A stretch of 64,000 nt of DNA from JAPPLB01 sp965204095 (GTDB lineage: Bacteria > Acidobacteriota > Terriglobia > Bryobacterales > UBA6623), in NCBI GenBank assembly GCA_965204095.1, contig OZ241991.1, forward strand, positions 2,728,001 to 2,792,000, in the 5' to 3' direction. The notes below the pieces were generated by a model. That model did not search any database. It was not told the DNA's origin and saw only the letters and a list, made by a program, of their open reading frames with translations. The first letter of the stretch is position 1; each line of letters opens with the position of its first letter. Shown one piece after another: positions 43,731-52,304 of this stretch. The position numbers and the translations under genes were made by a program.

Positions 43731-44578
43731 GCCGCTACGGAATTGCGGAGTGGTACGGCCAGCCGTTCCTTTCGCTTGCACGCGACAGACGACGAAAGCT
43801 GGCGCGCACTGCTCTCGGTGATGCCGATCCGCCGGAGTGCCCGTTTCGCGGCCAGCCGTGCAACAAGAAAGGCGGAGTCTGTTCAATTCAGCCCTACACC
43901 GAATCGCACGGACTCATCTCGGCAGTGGCAGGTGATCCGGTAATCGTCTGTCCCGCGCGGTTTGAGCAGGATCGTATTGTGCTTACTTGGCTGGCTGACA
44001 TCGTGGGCTTCGAGCCCGAATCCGCGCAGGTTGCCCGTGAGGTTCCATTCATGCGGAGCACCGACACGGGGAAGCACGCCGGCAAGATCGATCTGGTTGT
44101 CGCCAGCGACGGCAACGCAGTGCGCTGGTACGGCTTGGAGATCCAAGCGGTCTACTTCTCCGGTAAAGGTATGCGCGATGAGTTCGTTGCCCTGCGGAAC
44201 CATCGTGGCAATGCCCCGCCGTATCCGGTCTGGAACCGCCGGCCGGATTGGCGGTCGTCTGGTGCGAAACGGCTGATGCCGCAGCTACAGGTGAAGTCAC
44301 CGACTCTGCAACGATGGAACTCCAAGATCGCCGTCGCCGTTGACCGTCCGTTCTTCGAGTCGCTCGGCGGCCCATCTCCCGAACCAAGCCGGGATATCAA
44401 CGACGGCGACGTGATATGGCTTGTACCGGAACTGGTCGATGGTCGGCTGCGCCGCGGGCATTGGGAAGTCCTGACACTCGAAACATCTCAGGAACGCCTA
44501 CGGGCTGCCGACAAGATCAACCGGGGCGACTTCGAGCGGTTGTTACGCGATAAGTTGTGCCCCTTGATGGGGGTATGA
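43727..44578 (+). CDS. NotI-family type II restriction endonuclease
   Basis: The 283-residue protein matches the NotI family. It has a cysteine-rich N-terminal module (C38, C45, C52 and C75 in ECPFRGQPCNKKGGVCS and VIVCPARF), corresponding to the Cys4 iron site of NotI. The nuclease core has D122 (GKIDLVV) and E138/Q140 (YGLEIQAVYFSG), the EXQ variant of PD-(D/E)XK. It is coupled to the methyltransferase by ATGA overlap. It is expected to cut unmethylated DNA at an unknown, adenine-containing site (inference). The reading frame is intact and full length for a short NotI relative. Confidence 0.85.
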   Translation: MSRYGIAEWYGQPFLSLARDRRRKLARTALGDADPPECPFRGQPCNKKGGVCSIQPYTESHGLISAVAGDPVIVCPARFEQDRIVLTWLADIVGFEPESAQVAREVPFMRSTDTGKHAGKIDLVVASDGNAVRWYGLEIQAVYFSGKGMRDEFVALRNHRGNAPPYPVWNRRPDWRSSGAKRLMPQLQVKSPTLQRWNSKIAVAVDRPFFESLGGPSPEPSRDINDGDVIWLVPELVDGRLRRGHWEVLTLETSQERLRAADKINRGDFERLLRDKLCPLMGV

Positions 44579-44735
44579 GGCCCAACCAGCCAAAGCTTAT
44601 CCGCGCTGGAGAAGCCGATTTATAAATCCGTTTCGCGCTCCTGCGCGGCAGTCCGGCAGTCGGCCTCGTTTCATCCCCATGCAGGAAGGCTTCTGCCATA
44701 CTGTCATCACGGCTAAACACGCTAGGAGAGCAGTC

Positions 44736-44966
44736 ATGAAGCCCGTAGCCCTTCGCTTGCCTGATGAGGTTTCTCAACGCCTGACCCGGTTGGCCGACCT
44801 CACCGGGCGCAGCAAGACCTTCTACATGATCGAAGCCATCAAGCAGCACCTGGACGATCTCGAGGACTTGTATCTTGCCGAGCAACGGCTGATCGACATG
44901 CGGGCCGCGAAGTCCGAGACCGTGCCGCTGGAAGAAGTGATGAAGCGCTATGGTTTGGAAGGTTGA
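44736..44966 (+). CDS. RHH (RelB/CopG-like) antitoxin
   Basis: The 76-residue protein begins with a ribbon-helix-helix domain (VALRLPDEVSQRLTRLADLT, GRSKTFYMIEAI). A toxin-binding tail ending RAAKSETVPLEEVMKRYGL follows, typical of RelB-type antitoxins with DUF6290-like N-termini. ATG 44736 has AGGAGAG 6 bases upstream; the in-frame ATG at 44679 is not needed. It overlaps the toxin gene by 17 bases. It probably autorepresses the pair. Confidence 0.88.
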   Translation: MKPVALRLPDEVSQRLTRLADLTGRSKTFYMIEAIKQHLDDLEDLYLAEQRLIDMRAAKSETVPLEEVMKRYGLEG

Positions 44967-45207
44967 GCTTGACTGCGCCGCGTGCGCGACTTGGGAAAGC
45001 TCGACCGGCAGGCGGCTTGCCTTCCTGCACGGCCGCCTTGCAACACTGGACGATCCGCACAGCATCGGAGAGGCCCTCAAGGGTTCACGTCTCGGCGAGT
45101 TTTGGAAGTACCGGGTAGGCAATTACCGCTTGATCGCCCGCATCGAGGACGACGTTTTGCGGGTGCTCGTGGTGAGGGTCGGTAGCCGCGACAAGGTGTA
45201 CCGTTGA
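44950..45207 (+). CDS. RelE-type toxin with a scrambled first helix
   Basis: The 85-residue product ends like a classical RelE toxin (FLHGRLATLDDPHSIGEALK, EFWKYRVGNYRLIARIEDD, VGSRDKVYR). Residues about 11-24 (ACATWESSTGRRLA) do not fit. The expected RDLGKLDRQAA helix is encoded in another frame of the same bases (44982 onward). A pair of compensating frameshifts, or a small deletion, therefore seems to have replaced the first helix while preserving the C-terminal active-site region. The toxin may be weakened or inactive. It is paired with the RHH antitoxin. Confidence 0.8.
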   Translation: MVWKVELDCAACATWESSTGRRLAFLHGRLATLDDPHSIGEALKGSRLGEFWKYRVGNYRLIARIEDDVLRVLVVRVGSRDKVYR

Positions 45208-45294
45208 GGGAGAGGCCATGAAGAAATAAGGAGAAGCTCTTGTTCCCATTGTTGAAGAATGAGATGAAGACTGAATGAAGGAGAGGAGACCTCC

Positions 45295-47355
45295 GTGCAA
45301 CTGAAAGCCTTCCGTGTGCAGAAGTTTCGCAATATCGAGGACTCGGGAGTGATTGAGTTACTCGATGCGCTCACTTGTGTGGTCGGTAAGAACCAAGCCG
45401 GGAAAAGCGCTCTCCTACGAGCGCTGCACAAGTTTAACCCGCATCTCGCAGAGCCGTACGACACGCGCCGAGAGTGGCCCCGTGGCCAGCGCACCAAACG
45501 CAACAAGAAACAAGTCGTCTGCGAGGTGCACTTTGCACTCTCGCCCGAAGAGTTAAAAAAACTTGAAGAGATCGCTGGTCAGGAGTTGAGCATCGAGAAT
45601 ATCGTCGTCACGAAAGACTACGAGGGTAACTTCGAGATTCAGTTCCCAGAAGATTCGACTCTCTTTCCGGACACGTTGCCACCAAATTCGATCGATGCTA
45701 TCTGTCAGAACCTGCCAAAGCTGACCGAACCGGTTGGAGAAAAGTTTCGGGAGGTGGCGACCAAATGCATCCTAGAGGCCAAGCAATATGCAAAGGAGGG
45801 TCGCTTTCAGGAGCTTACCCAGGTTCGCGCCCGGCACGCAAAGGCTCTGCAAAGGCAGCTTACCAAAGGGGACACCGTGCCGCAGCAGACAAGCGAAAAC
45901 CAGTTCATTGCGGAGTATAAGACGGAACTGCAAAAGGTTAAAGACAGGCTTGTCGCCGAGTACGCAAAGCCTCAGAAGGTCAAAGAGTACATCGTCTCCC
46001 AACTCCCCACATTCATCTACATGGATGATTACAAGAGGTTCCAGGGTCGCGCTAACCTGGAGGGCCTGAAAGAGCGCTTGGTTAACAACAAATTGGACCT
46101 CTCCGAAGAGGACGAGACATTCTTGATGATCCTCAAACTCGCCGGTCTGAACCTAGACGAGTTGATCAAGCAAGGCGATTCAGAAGATCAAAACGTCATA
46201 CACGATCGCCAGGTCGATCTTCAAGACGCTGCCACCACGCTGACTGGCAGCGTAGCCGGACGCTGGGGCCAGAACCAGTACCAGGTGCAGTTCCGGGCCG
46301 ACGGCCAGGTTTTCTTCACAGAGATCGAGGAGACGAACAAAAACATTGGGATGATCCCGCTTGAGGAGCAGTCGAAGGGATTCCAATGGTTCTTTTCGTT
46401 CGATCTACACTTCATGCACGATAGCGAAGGAACCTTCGAGGGCTGCGTACTTCTGCTGGACGAACCCGGTCTCCACCTGCACCCGGGTGGGCAAAAGGAT
46501 CTTCTCGAGCGCTTGGACGCATACGCCAGGAAGAACACGCTGATCTATACGACGCACCTGCCGTTCCTCGTCGATCTGCGCGAACCTAAGCGGATCAAGG
46601 TCATCAAGCAGACTGAACTGGGTGCGATAGTATCGGATGACCTCGGTGGAACTCAGACCGACGAGCGGCTGACGCTTCAGGCCGCGCTAGGGATGAGTGC
46701 GAACCAGAGCTACCTCGTTTCCGAGCGGAATCTCCTCGTCGAGGGTGTCCACGACTACTGGATCATCACAGAACTCTCGAACATCTTCGAGCGTGAGGGT
46801 CGCGTCTGCTTACCGGAAGACGTCTTGATCACAGCCGCAGGCGGGGCGTCGGAGATCGTCCCTACTGCCACGTTCATGATCGGCCAGGAACTCAGCGTCG
46901 TCGCGCTGTTCGATTCAGACTCAGCAGGGAAAGTAGCCGAGGAAAAGCTCCGGAAGAAGTGGATCACCCGGTATAAGAATGCGCGGGCGGTGACAATGCT
47001 GGTCGGTGACGCGCTTGGGATGTCGGGCAAAGAGGCAACGATCGAAGACCTCTTCCCGGAGGACTACTACTTGGAGAAGGTGCGTAAGTCGCATGAGCTG
47101 AAGCTGAAGAGCAAGGGTTTCGCTACTGACGAGATCACGCTTAACGGTTCGGGTCCCGTCCTGCCACGGTTGCAACAGTGCTTCGACAAGCTCAAAGTAG
47201 ACTTCAACAAGGGCTCGGCGGGCAAACTGATCCGCCGGGATCTAATCCGGTGTAAGAGCATCGATAAGCTACCGACCGGGGTGGCAGAGAAGGGTGAGGC
47301 CTTGCTGACCGCGCTGCGCAACGCGTTCGACGCTTCGGACAAGCAGACGACGTAG
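45295..47355 (+). CDS. OLD-family ATP-dependent endonuclease (AAA ATPase + TOPRIM)
   Basis: The 686-residue protein has an ABC/SMC-like ATPase: Walker A at 30-38 (VGKNQAGKS) and Walker B near 390 (CVLLLDEPGLHLHPGG). A long helical insert lies between them (about 120-330). A C-terminal TOPRIM domain carries the acidic residues of NLLVEGVHDY (about 480) and VVALFDSDSAGK (about 543). This is the architecture of OLD nucleases, including GajA of Gabija, but no UvrD-like GajB helicase is adjacent. The start is GTG 45295 after GGAGAGGAG. It is surrounded by restriction and toxin-antitoxin genes, so a phage- or plasmid-defence role is likely (inference). Confidence 0.85.
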   Translation: MQLKAFRVQKFRNIEDSGVIELLDALTCVVGKNQAGKSALLRALHKFNPHLAEPYDTRREWPRGQRTKRNKKQVVCEVHFALSPEELKKLEEIAGQELSIENIVVTKDYEGNFEIQFPEDSTLFPDTLPPNSIDAICQNLPKLTEPVGEKFREVATKCILEAKQYAKEGRFQELTQVRARHAKALQRQLTKGDTVPQQTSENQFIAEYKTELQKVKDRLVAEYAKPQKVKEYIVSQLPTFIYMDDYKRFQGRANLEGLKERLVNNKLDLSEEDETFLMILKLAGLNLDELIKQGDSEDQNVIHDRQVDLQDAATTLTGSVAGRWGQNQYQVQFRADGQVFFTEIEETNKNIGMIPLEEQSKGFQWFFSFDLHFMHDSEGTFEGCVLLLDEPGLHLHPGGQKDLLERLDAYARKNTLIYTTHLPFLVDLREPKRIKVIKQTELGAIVSDDLGGTQTDERLTLQAALGMSANQSYLVSERNLLVEGVHDYWIITELSNIFEREGRVCLPEDVLITAAGGASEIVPTATFMIGQELSVVALFDSDSAGKVAEEKLRKKWITRYKNARAVTMLVGDALGMSGKEATIEDLFPEDYYLEKVRKSHELKLKSKGFATDEITLNGSGPVLPRLQQCFDKLKVDFNKGSAGKLIRRDLIRCKSIDKLPTGVAEKGEALLTALRNAFDASDKQTT

Positions 47356-47633
47356 CCCGGTAATGCCGCGCTGGGGGTGAGAGGAACGGCTTGTCTCACT
47401 TCAGGGGTCCACCGCCGGCAATCGGGCGAGACCTTGAGCGCTACGGTTGGCTGGAGCGTGAGATCTAGCGTGCCGGCAAGCAGAACGCGGAGCGGCGCGA
47501 GAAGTGCTGGGCCGTGGAAGCGACGACGATATGAGCTGTGGCCGGTAGGGGAGCCGTTTCCACGCCGTCACGACCCGAAGCGGCATCGTATGCTGGGAAC
47601 GGCGCGACATTAGGAGCAGGAGGCTTCGCAGGC

Positions 47634-49376
47634 ATGGCGTTTCAGACACCCATCAAGATCAGCAAGGCGCTCAGCGCCATCCAACGTCGCGAGTATGCGC
47701 TGCCGGCCATCCAACGCGAGTTCGTGTGGGATCATTCGAAGATCGAACGGCTCTTCGACAGCCTCATGCGGGGTTATCCAATTGGGTCTTTCTTGTTCTG
47801 GAGAGTCGAACGCGACAGCATCAAGAAGTACGAGTTCTACGACTTCATGCTCCACTATCACCAGCGGGACAACAAGCGCTTGAAGTCACTGGGCGAGGTC
47901 ACTCGCGAAGAGATCACTGCGGTGCTTGATGGACAGCAGCGGCTGACGGCCTTGAACATCGGCCTTCGCGGCACGTACGCTTACAAGCCGCCGCGATGGT
48001 GGTGGAGCAGCCCTTTTCCCACGCGAGCACTGTACCTGAACGTCCTCGGCGAGGCGGAGGAGAACGAGGCAGGAATGCAGTACGACTTCCGCTTCCTGAC
48101 CGATGAGGATGCGAAGGCCGGACACGACGAAACACATTGCTGGTATCCCGTCCGCGACATCCTCAAAGCCGAGGATATTGTGGACCTCAATGATTTTCTC
48201 ATCGACCGGGAACTTGCCAACCAAAAGGGGCCATTGAGGGTCTTGGCTCGACTCCTCAAGGTGGTGCACACGGAGCGGGTCATCGCGTACTACGAGGAAG
48301 AAGATCAGGATCTCGACAAGGTTCTGGACATCTTCATCCGTACGAACAGTGGCGGCACGACGCTGAGCTACTCGGACATGCTGATGAGCATGGCGACTGC
48401 GCAGTGGAAGAACCGGGACGCCCGCGAAGAGATCCACGGAACTGTGGACGAACTCAACCGAATTGGTGACGGGTTCGGATTCTCAAAGGACTTTCTGCTA
48501 AAGGCGGGCCTGATGCTCGCCGGCATCCCCAGCGTGAGGTTCAGGGTCACCAACTTCAGCGCCCGGAACATGGAACTCCTTGAAGATTGCTGGGATTCCA
48601 TCACGCGCGCCGTTCGCACCGCCGTGGAGCTGGTTGCTAGGTTCGGTTTCTCTCAGGGTAGTCTCAGAGTAACCAACGCGGTTCTCCCCATTGCACACTA
48701 CCTGTATCGTCGAGACACACTGTCCGGGTTCTTGTCTCACCCGGTGTACCGCCAGGATCGTGACACCATCCGAAGTTGGCTGGTACGGTCGCTGCTCAAG
48801 CGGGGAATCTGGGGCAGCGGTCTGGACTCGCTGCTCACCGCGCTCAGGAGTGTCATCGACGAGCACGGCGGCGAGGCGTTTCCGGCGGCACGTCTGGAAG
48901 CGGCGATGAGGGTTCGCGGTAAGAGCCTGACCTTCGAGGAAGCGGATTTCCAGGATCTCGTGGAATCGAACGACCGCACGTTCTTGCTGCTGTCCCTTTT
49001 GTACCCATTCGTGGATCTGCAGAACAACAAGTTCCACATCGACCACGTGTTTCCAAAGAGCCGATTCTCGTCCAAGCGATTGCGTGACGCTGGCGTGGCT
49101 GCGGACGACATTCGGGTGTTCCAGGACCGCGCTGACCGTCTGCCCAACCTGCAACTGCTCGTCGGAGAGGCGAACGAGAGCAAGAGCGACATGCTCCCGC
49201 GGCAGTGGATGAACGCGATCTTCGATACTCAGGTCGGCAGGGAGGAGTACGCTGAACGTCACGACCTTGGCGACATTCCGAGCGACATCACTGGGTTCAG
49301 CGCGTTCTACGAAGCCCGCCGTGACCGTCTCCTTGGCCGGCTACGGAAGCTGCTCGGCACAAATCGGCGCGGGTAA
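47634..49376 (+). CDS. DUF262 / GmrSD-like nuclease with C-terminal HNH (DUF1524-like)
   Basis: The 580-residue protein has an N-terminal DUF262 (GmrS-like ParB/Srx-fold) domain with YALPAIQREFVWDHSKIERL, YPIGSFLFW and the nucleotide-handling motif VLDGQQRLTALN near residue 100. The C-terminal HNH-type motif FHIDHVFPKSRF lies near 467-478, with a late asparagine/histidine-rich stretch, as in GmrD/DUF1524. Fusions of this type are used against modified phage DNA in GmrSD and SspE-like systems. ATG 47634 has AGGAGG 10 bases upstream; earlier in-frame ATG 47538 is noise. It follows the OLD gene by 278 bases and may act separately. Confidence 0.85.
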   Translation: MAFQTPIKISKALSAIQRREYALPAIQREFVWDHSKIERLFDSLMRGYPIGSFLFWRVERDSIKKYEFYDFMLHYHQRDNKRLKSLGEVTREEITAVLDGQQRLTALNIGLRGTYAYKPPRWWWSSPFPTRALYLNVLGEAEENEAGMQYDFRFLTDEDAKAGHDETHCWYPVRDILKAEDIVDLNDFLIDRELANQKGPLRVLARLLKVVHTERVIAYYEEEDQDLDKVLDIFIRTNSGGTTLSYSDMLMSMATAQWKNRDAREEIHGTVDELNRIGDGFGFSKDFLLKAGLMLAGIPSVRFRVTNFSARNMELLEDCWDSITRAVRTAVELVARFGFSQGSLRVTNAVLPIAHYLYRRDTLSGFLSHPVYRQDRDTIRSWLVRSLLKRGIWGSGLDSLLTALRSVIDEHGGEAFPAARLEAAMRVRGKSLTFEEADFQDLVESNDRTFLLLSLLYPFVDLQNNKFHIDHVFPKSRFSSKRLRDAGVAADDIRVFQDRADRLPNLQLLVGEANESKSDMLPRQWMNAIFDTQVGREEYAERHDLGDIPSDITGFSAFYEARRDRLLGRLRKLLGTNRRG

Positions 49377-49476
49377 GAAGCGTCGTGACCATCAGAGCAC
49401 CGGATCAAGGGCTTGTCCTGGCAAGTGTCGACCTTGTAGCAGCAGGTCGAGCAGGCTACAAGTCTTTATCGCTTAG

Positions 49477-50946
49477 CAGTCTGTGTCTAAAAACCATTTA
49501 GAGCTAAGGATATTTTGGCATAAACTGGCGTCATGGCGATGGGAACGCGAGGGAAGCGGCGGCGGCAGGAGGAGCTCTTCTACGCTGCCGAGACGGCCGA
49601 AGCGCCGGGACATCCGTTTTACAAACGACTCAACGAAACACTCGATGCAGCCGGCTTCGACGGTTTCTGCGAAGAGCGCTGTCGGAGGTTCTACCACGAC
49701 CGGCTGGGGCGGCCGTCGTTGGCGCCGGGCGTCTACTTTCGACTGCAGTTGATCGGCTTTTTCGAGGGGGTGGACTCGGAGCGCGGGATCGCTTGGCGGG
49801 TGGCCGACTCGCTGTCGCTGCGGGGCTTCCTCGGTTATGGGCTCGACGAGGCAACGCCGGATCACGTGACGATCTCGCGCACCCGGCGGCTGCTGGATGC
49901 CGAGACACATCAGGCGGTATTTCGCTGGGTGCTGGAACGGCTTGCCGGGGCGGGTTTGCTGAAGGGCAAGACGATCGGAGTGGACGCGACGACGCTGGAG
50001 GCCAACGCGGCGATGCGCTCGATCGTGCGGCGTGCGACGGGCGAGAGCTATCGTGAGTACCTCAAGAAGCTGGCGGCCGCGGACGGCGAAGCGAGCGACC
50101 CGGCGGCGCTGCGGCGAAAGGACCGCAAGCGCACCAAGAAGCGGGTTTCGAACAAGGAGTGGGTGAATCGGCACGATCGCGAAGCCGAGATCGCGAAGAT
50201 GAAGGACGGGCGCACGCGGCTGGCCTACAAGGCCGAGCAGGCGGTGGACTTGGACACGGGAGCGATCGTGGCGAGCACCGCGCATGCGGGCGCGACGGGC
50301 GACACGACATCGATCCAACAGACCCTGCCGGCGGCAGGGGAAGCGGTGGCCGAACAGATCGTGACGGCGCCGCAAGTCAACGAAGCGGGGATCGAAGAAG
50401 TGGTGGCGGACAAGGGCTATCACAGTGGGGCGACGCTGGCGAAGCTCGACGAGTGGAGCGTGCGCAGTTATGTCTCCGAGCCCGCGCGCGGACGACGCAA
50501 ATGGCGTGGCAAGAGGAAGCAGCAAGCGGCGACCTACGCGAATCGGCGGCGGGTGAGGGGCAAGCGGGGCAAAGAGCTGTTGCGGCGGCGAGGGGAGAAG
50601 CTGGAGCGGCCGTTCGCGCACCAGTTCGAGACGGGCGCGATGCGGCGGCTGCACGTACGGGGGCTGGACGAAGTACGCAAGAAACTACTGCTGCAAGCAG
50701 CGGCCTGCAATCTGGCGCTGCTGTTGCGGACCAAGCACGGCGCGGGCTCGCCACGAGGCCTGGCGGAGGCCGCCCAAGCGCTTTGCACGGCGATTTGGGC
50801 GCTGTTGGTGGCCTGGAATCGGCTTGAGGAGTTGCCCGAAGCGCGTGATGCCTGACTCAGCTGATCCGACCCACCGTGCCTTACTCAATCCCATCGCACG
50901 AACTCGTCCTGAGACTCGCGGAAAACGACTGTTTAGACACGGCCTG
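49477..50946 (+). mobile_element. Intact IS element of the IS5/IS1182 type, 1470 bp
   Basis: Imperfect terminal inverted repeats (left CAGTCTGTGTCTAAAAA, right reading inward CAGGCCGTGTCTAAACA) flank one transposase gene. A 4-base TTAG is duplicated at 49473-49476 and 50947-50950, fitting the YTAR-type target of this group. The element lies between the DUF262 gene and an AT-rich orphan gene and breaks neither. Confidence 0.9.
49533..50855 (+). CDS. IS5/IS1182-type transposase
   Basis: The 440-residue DDE transposase has an N-terminal DUF772-like helical domain (FYHDRLGRPSLAPGVYFRLQ, LGYGLDEATPDHVTISRTRR). The first catalytic Asp lies in KTIGVDATTLEANAAM, the second in EVVADKGYHSGATL, and a basic C-terminal region holds the final Glu (RRRGEKLERPFAHQFETG). 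The frame is intact and the ends are good, so the element is probably still active. Codon use is extremely GC-biased compared with the AT-rich gene to its right. Confidence 0.92.
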   Translation: MAMGTRGKRRRQEELFYAAETAEAPGHPFYKRLNETLDAAGFDGFCEERCRRFYHDRLGRPSLAPGVYFRLQLIGFFEGVDSERGIAWRVADSLSLRGFLGYGLDEATPDHVTISRTRRLLDAETHQAVFRWVLERLAGAGLLKGKTIGVDATTLEANAAMRSIVRRATGESYREYLKKLAAADGEASDPAALRRKDRKRTKKRVSNKEWVNRHDREAEIAKMKDGRTRLAYKAEQAVDLDTGAIVASTAHAGATGDTTSIQQTLPAAGEAVAEQIVTAPQVNEAGIEEVVADKGYHSGATLAKLDEWSVRSYVSEPARGRRKWRGKRKQQAATYANRRRVRGKRGKELLRRRGEKLERPFAHQFETGAMRRLHVRGLDEVRKKLLLQAAACNLALLLRTKHGAGSPRGLAEAAQALCTAIWALLVAWNRLEELPEARDA

Positions 50947-50951
50947 TTAGG

Positions 50952-52304
50952 CTAGTGTCTTTGATTCTTGATAGTGGGGCAATCAGTCTGTGCTATTAGG
51001 CCAAGAAAGCATTGCATAGATACCCTTGTTACAGTATTGCCGTCTATTTTTTGAATATGATCGTTGTTAATCAGACTGTCGAAATCGGTCTCCTTAATCT
51101 GTAGGATGTCTCTTGCTTTATCGACTTTGATCAATGCAGGATGCTCCGTTAGATCCAGCGAATCGTCTTCCGTCGACGCCTCTTCAGTTTTCTGGGGCAC
51201 AACGATATCTGATGAGTCACCGGCTATAAAATGCCACTTATTGTTACGGACATTATTTGCGGCCTTATCCCATTTAGATAATACTTGATAATTCACATTG
51301 ATTCCTTTTAGGACTTTCCCATTACAGCTGTCATTATTGACTCGCAATAGGACTACGCCTCGATGGAGTCCAAGCAGAGACAGATTCCTCGAATCGGGGT
51401 CTTTTTGATTCCTCCGCATATACCACCCGAAACTAGAAGGTGAATCCATAAATGCGTATTGATAAGCTATGGATCTCGGAGGAAATAAATTTTTCAAAAG
51501 AATTCCCAAGCCAGCCGAGCCAGAGGAAAATCGAGCCTGAAAAGCACTTACTGGGAAGAATGGTCCCTGCAAACCGGCAATTTGCGATGCAATTGATGCG
51601 AATTGTGTTATGAATTGCTCTTTCGTACCAGCTTCAGTATCGTTGGGAAGAATCTCCAAGACTTGGAAATATTCAGCACAACTTTCCCCAGATCCCTCAA
51701 CGTGATTTTCATCATCTGAAAGTCTAGGTTCAAGTTCGACCGTTACGGACACCCACTCTGGGTTGCGCTCTTGCAACTTGGGTTTGTTAATGATATAGCC
51801 TGCCTTTGGGTGGGAGTCCTTGATGTTGATTTCTTCAATAAATGGTGCAAGAGATATCTGAAATATAATCGAGATAAACCCATGTGCATCATTGCCAACT
51901 CCGTCGGCAACTACTCCAAGTTCCGGAGGAACGTACATCTCGCCGCTTGGCCCTTGAAATACTTGAAGGTTAACTGAAACAAAGGATTTGATATCCGGTT
52001 TAGAAACTTCGTCGCCGCTTCTTGTCTGAACAATAGCATTGCCTTTATCATCAAATCGGAGCACTGTGTTCTCTAAAGTTTGCTGAATTTGGAAGAGCTC
52101 CTCCTCGGGCAACTCGGTGATTTTTTCTTCTTCAATCCCCAATAGGTTTCTGATATCACCATCTTTCAAAATCTGATTTAGTTGGCCGCTTAGATCTTCC
52201 TGATTTTCAGCGATTACATTTCTACCAGATTGGCAAATAGCGGTTGTTGTCAAGCCAAGAAGCAAGACAAGAGAAGATGAGAAATTACGAATTGCTTTCC
52301 GCAT
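50952..52304 (-). CDS. AT-rich secreted orphan protein
   Basis: The 450-residue product has a signal peptide (LVLLLGLTTTAICQ). It continues with an acidic helical part (LSGQLNQILKDGDIRNLLGI, EEEKITELPEEELFQIQQTL). A mostly beta section follows (SVNLQVFQGPSGEMYVPPEL; QVLSKWDKAANNVRNNKWHF). I do not recognise a family. The coding region is far richer in A+T than every neighbour, and codon use differs, indicating recent acquisition. It starts at ATG 52304; an in-frame TTG at 52319 also exists. It ends next to the IS target site, convergent with the transposase gene. Confidence 0.7.
   Translation of the reverse strand: MRKAIRNFSSSLVLLLGLTTTAICQSGRNVIAENQEDLSGQLNQILKDGDIRNLLGIEEEKITELPEEELFQIQQTLENTVLRFDDKGNAIVQTRSGDEVSKPDIKSFVSVNLQVFQGPSGEMYVPPELGVVADGVGNDAHGFISIIFQISLAPFIEEINIKDSHPKAGYIINKPKLQERNPEWVSVTVELEPRLSDDENHVEGSGESCAEYFQVLEILPNDTEAGTKEQFITQFASIASQIAGLQGPFFPVSAFQARFSSGSAGLGILLKNLFPPRSIAYQYAFMDSPSSFGWYMRRNQKDPDSRNLSLLGLHRGVVLLRVNNDSCNGKVLKGINVNYQVLSKWDKAANNVRNNKWHFIAGDSSDIVVPQKTEEASTEDDSLDLTEHPALIKVDKARDILQIKETDFDSLINNDHIQKIDGNTVTRVSMQCFLGLIAQTDCPTIKNQRH

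Noticed and set aside
45295..47355. Complete Gabija system
   Set aside because: The OLD-like gene is present but no UvrD-like helicase (GajB) follows; the neighbour is a DUF262/HNH protein.
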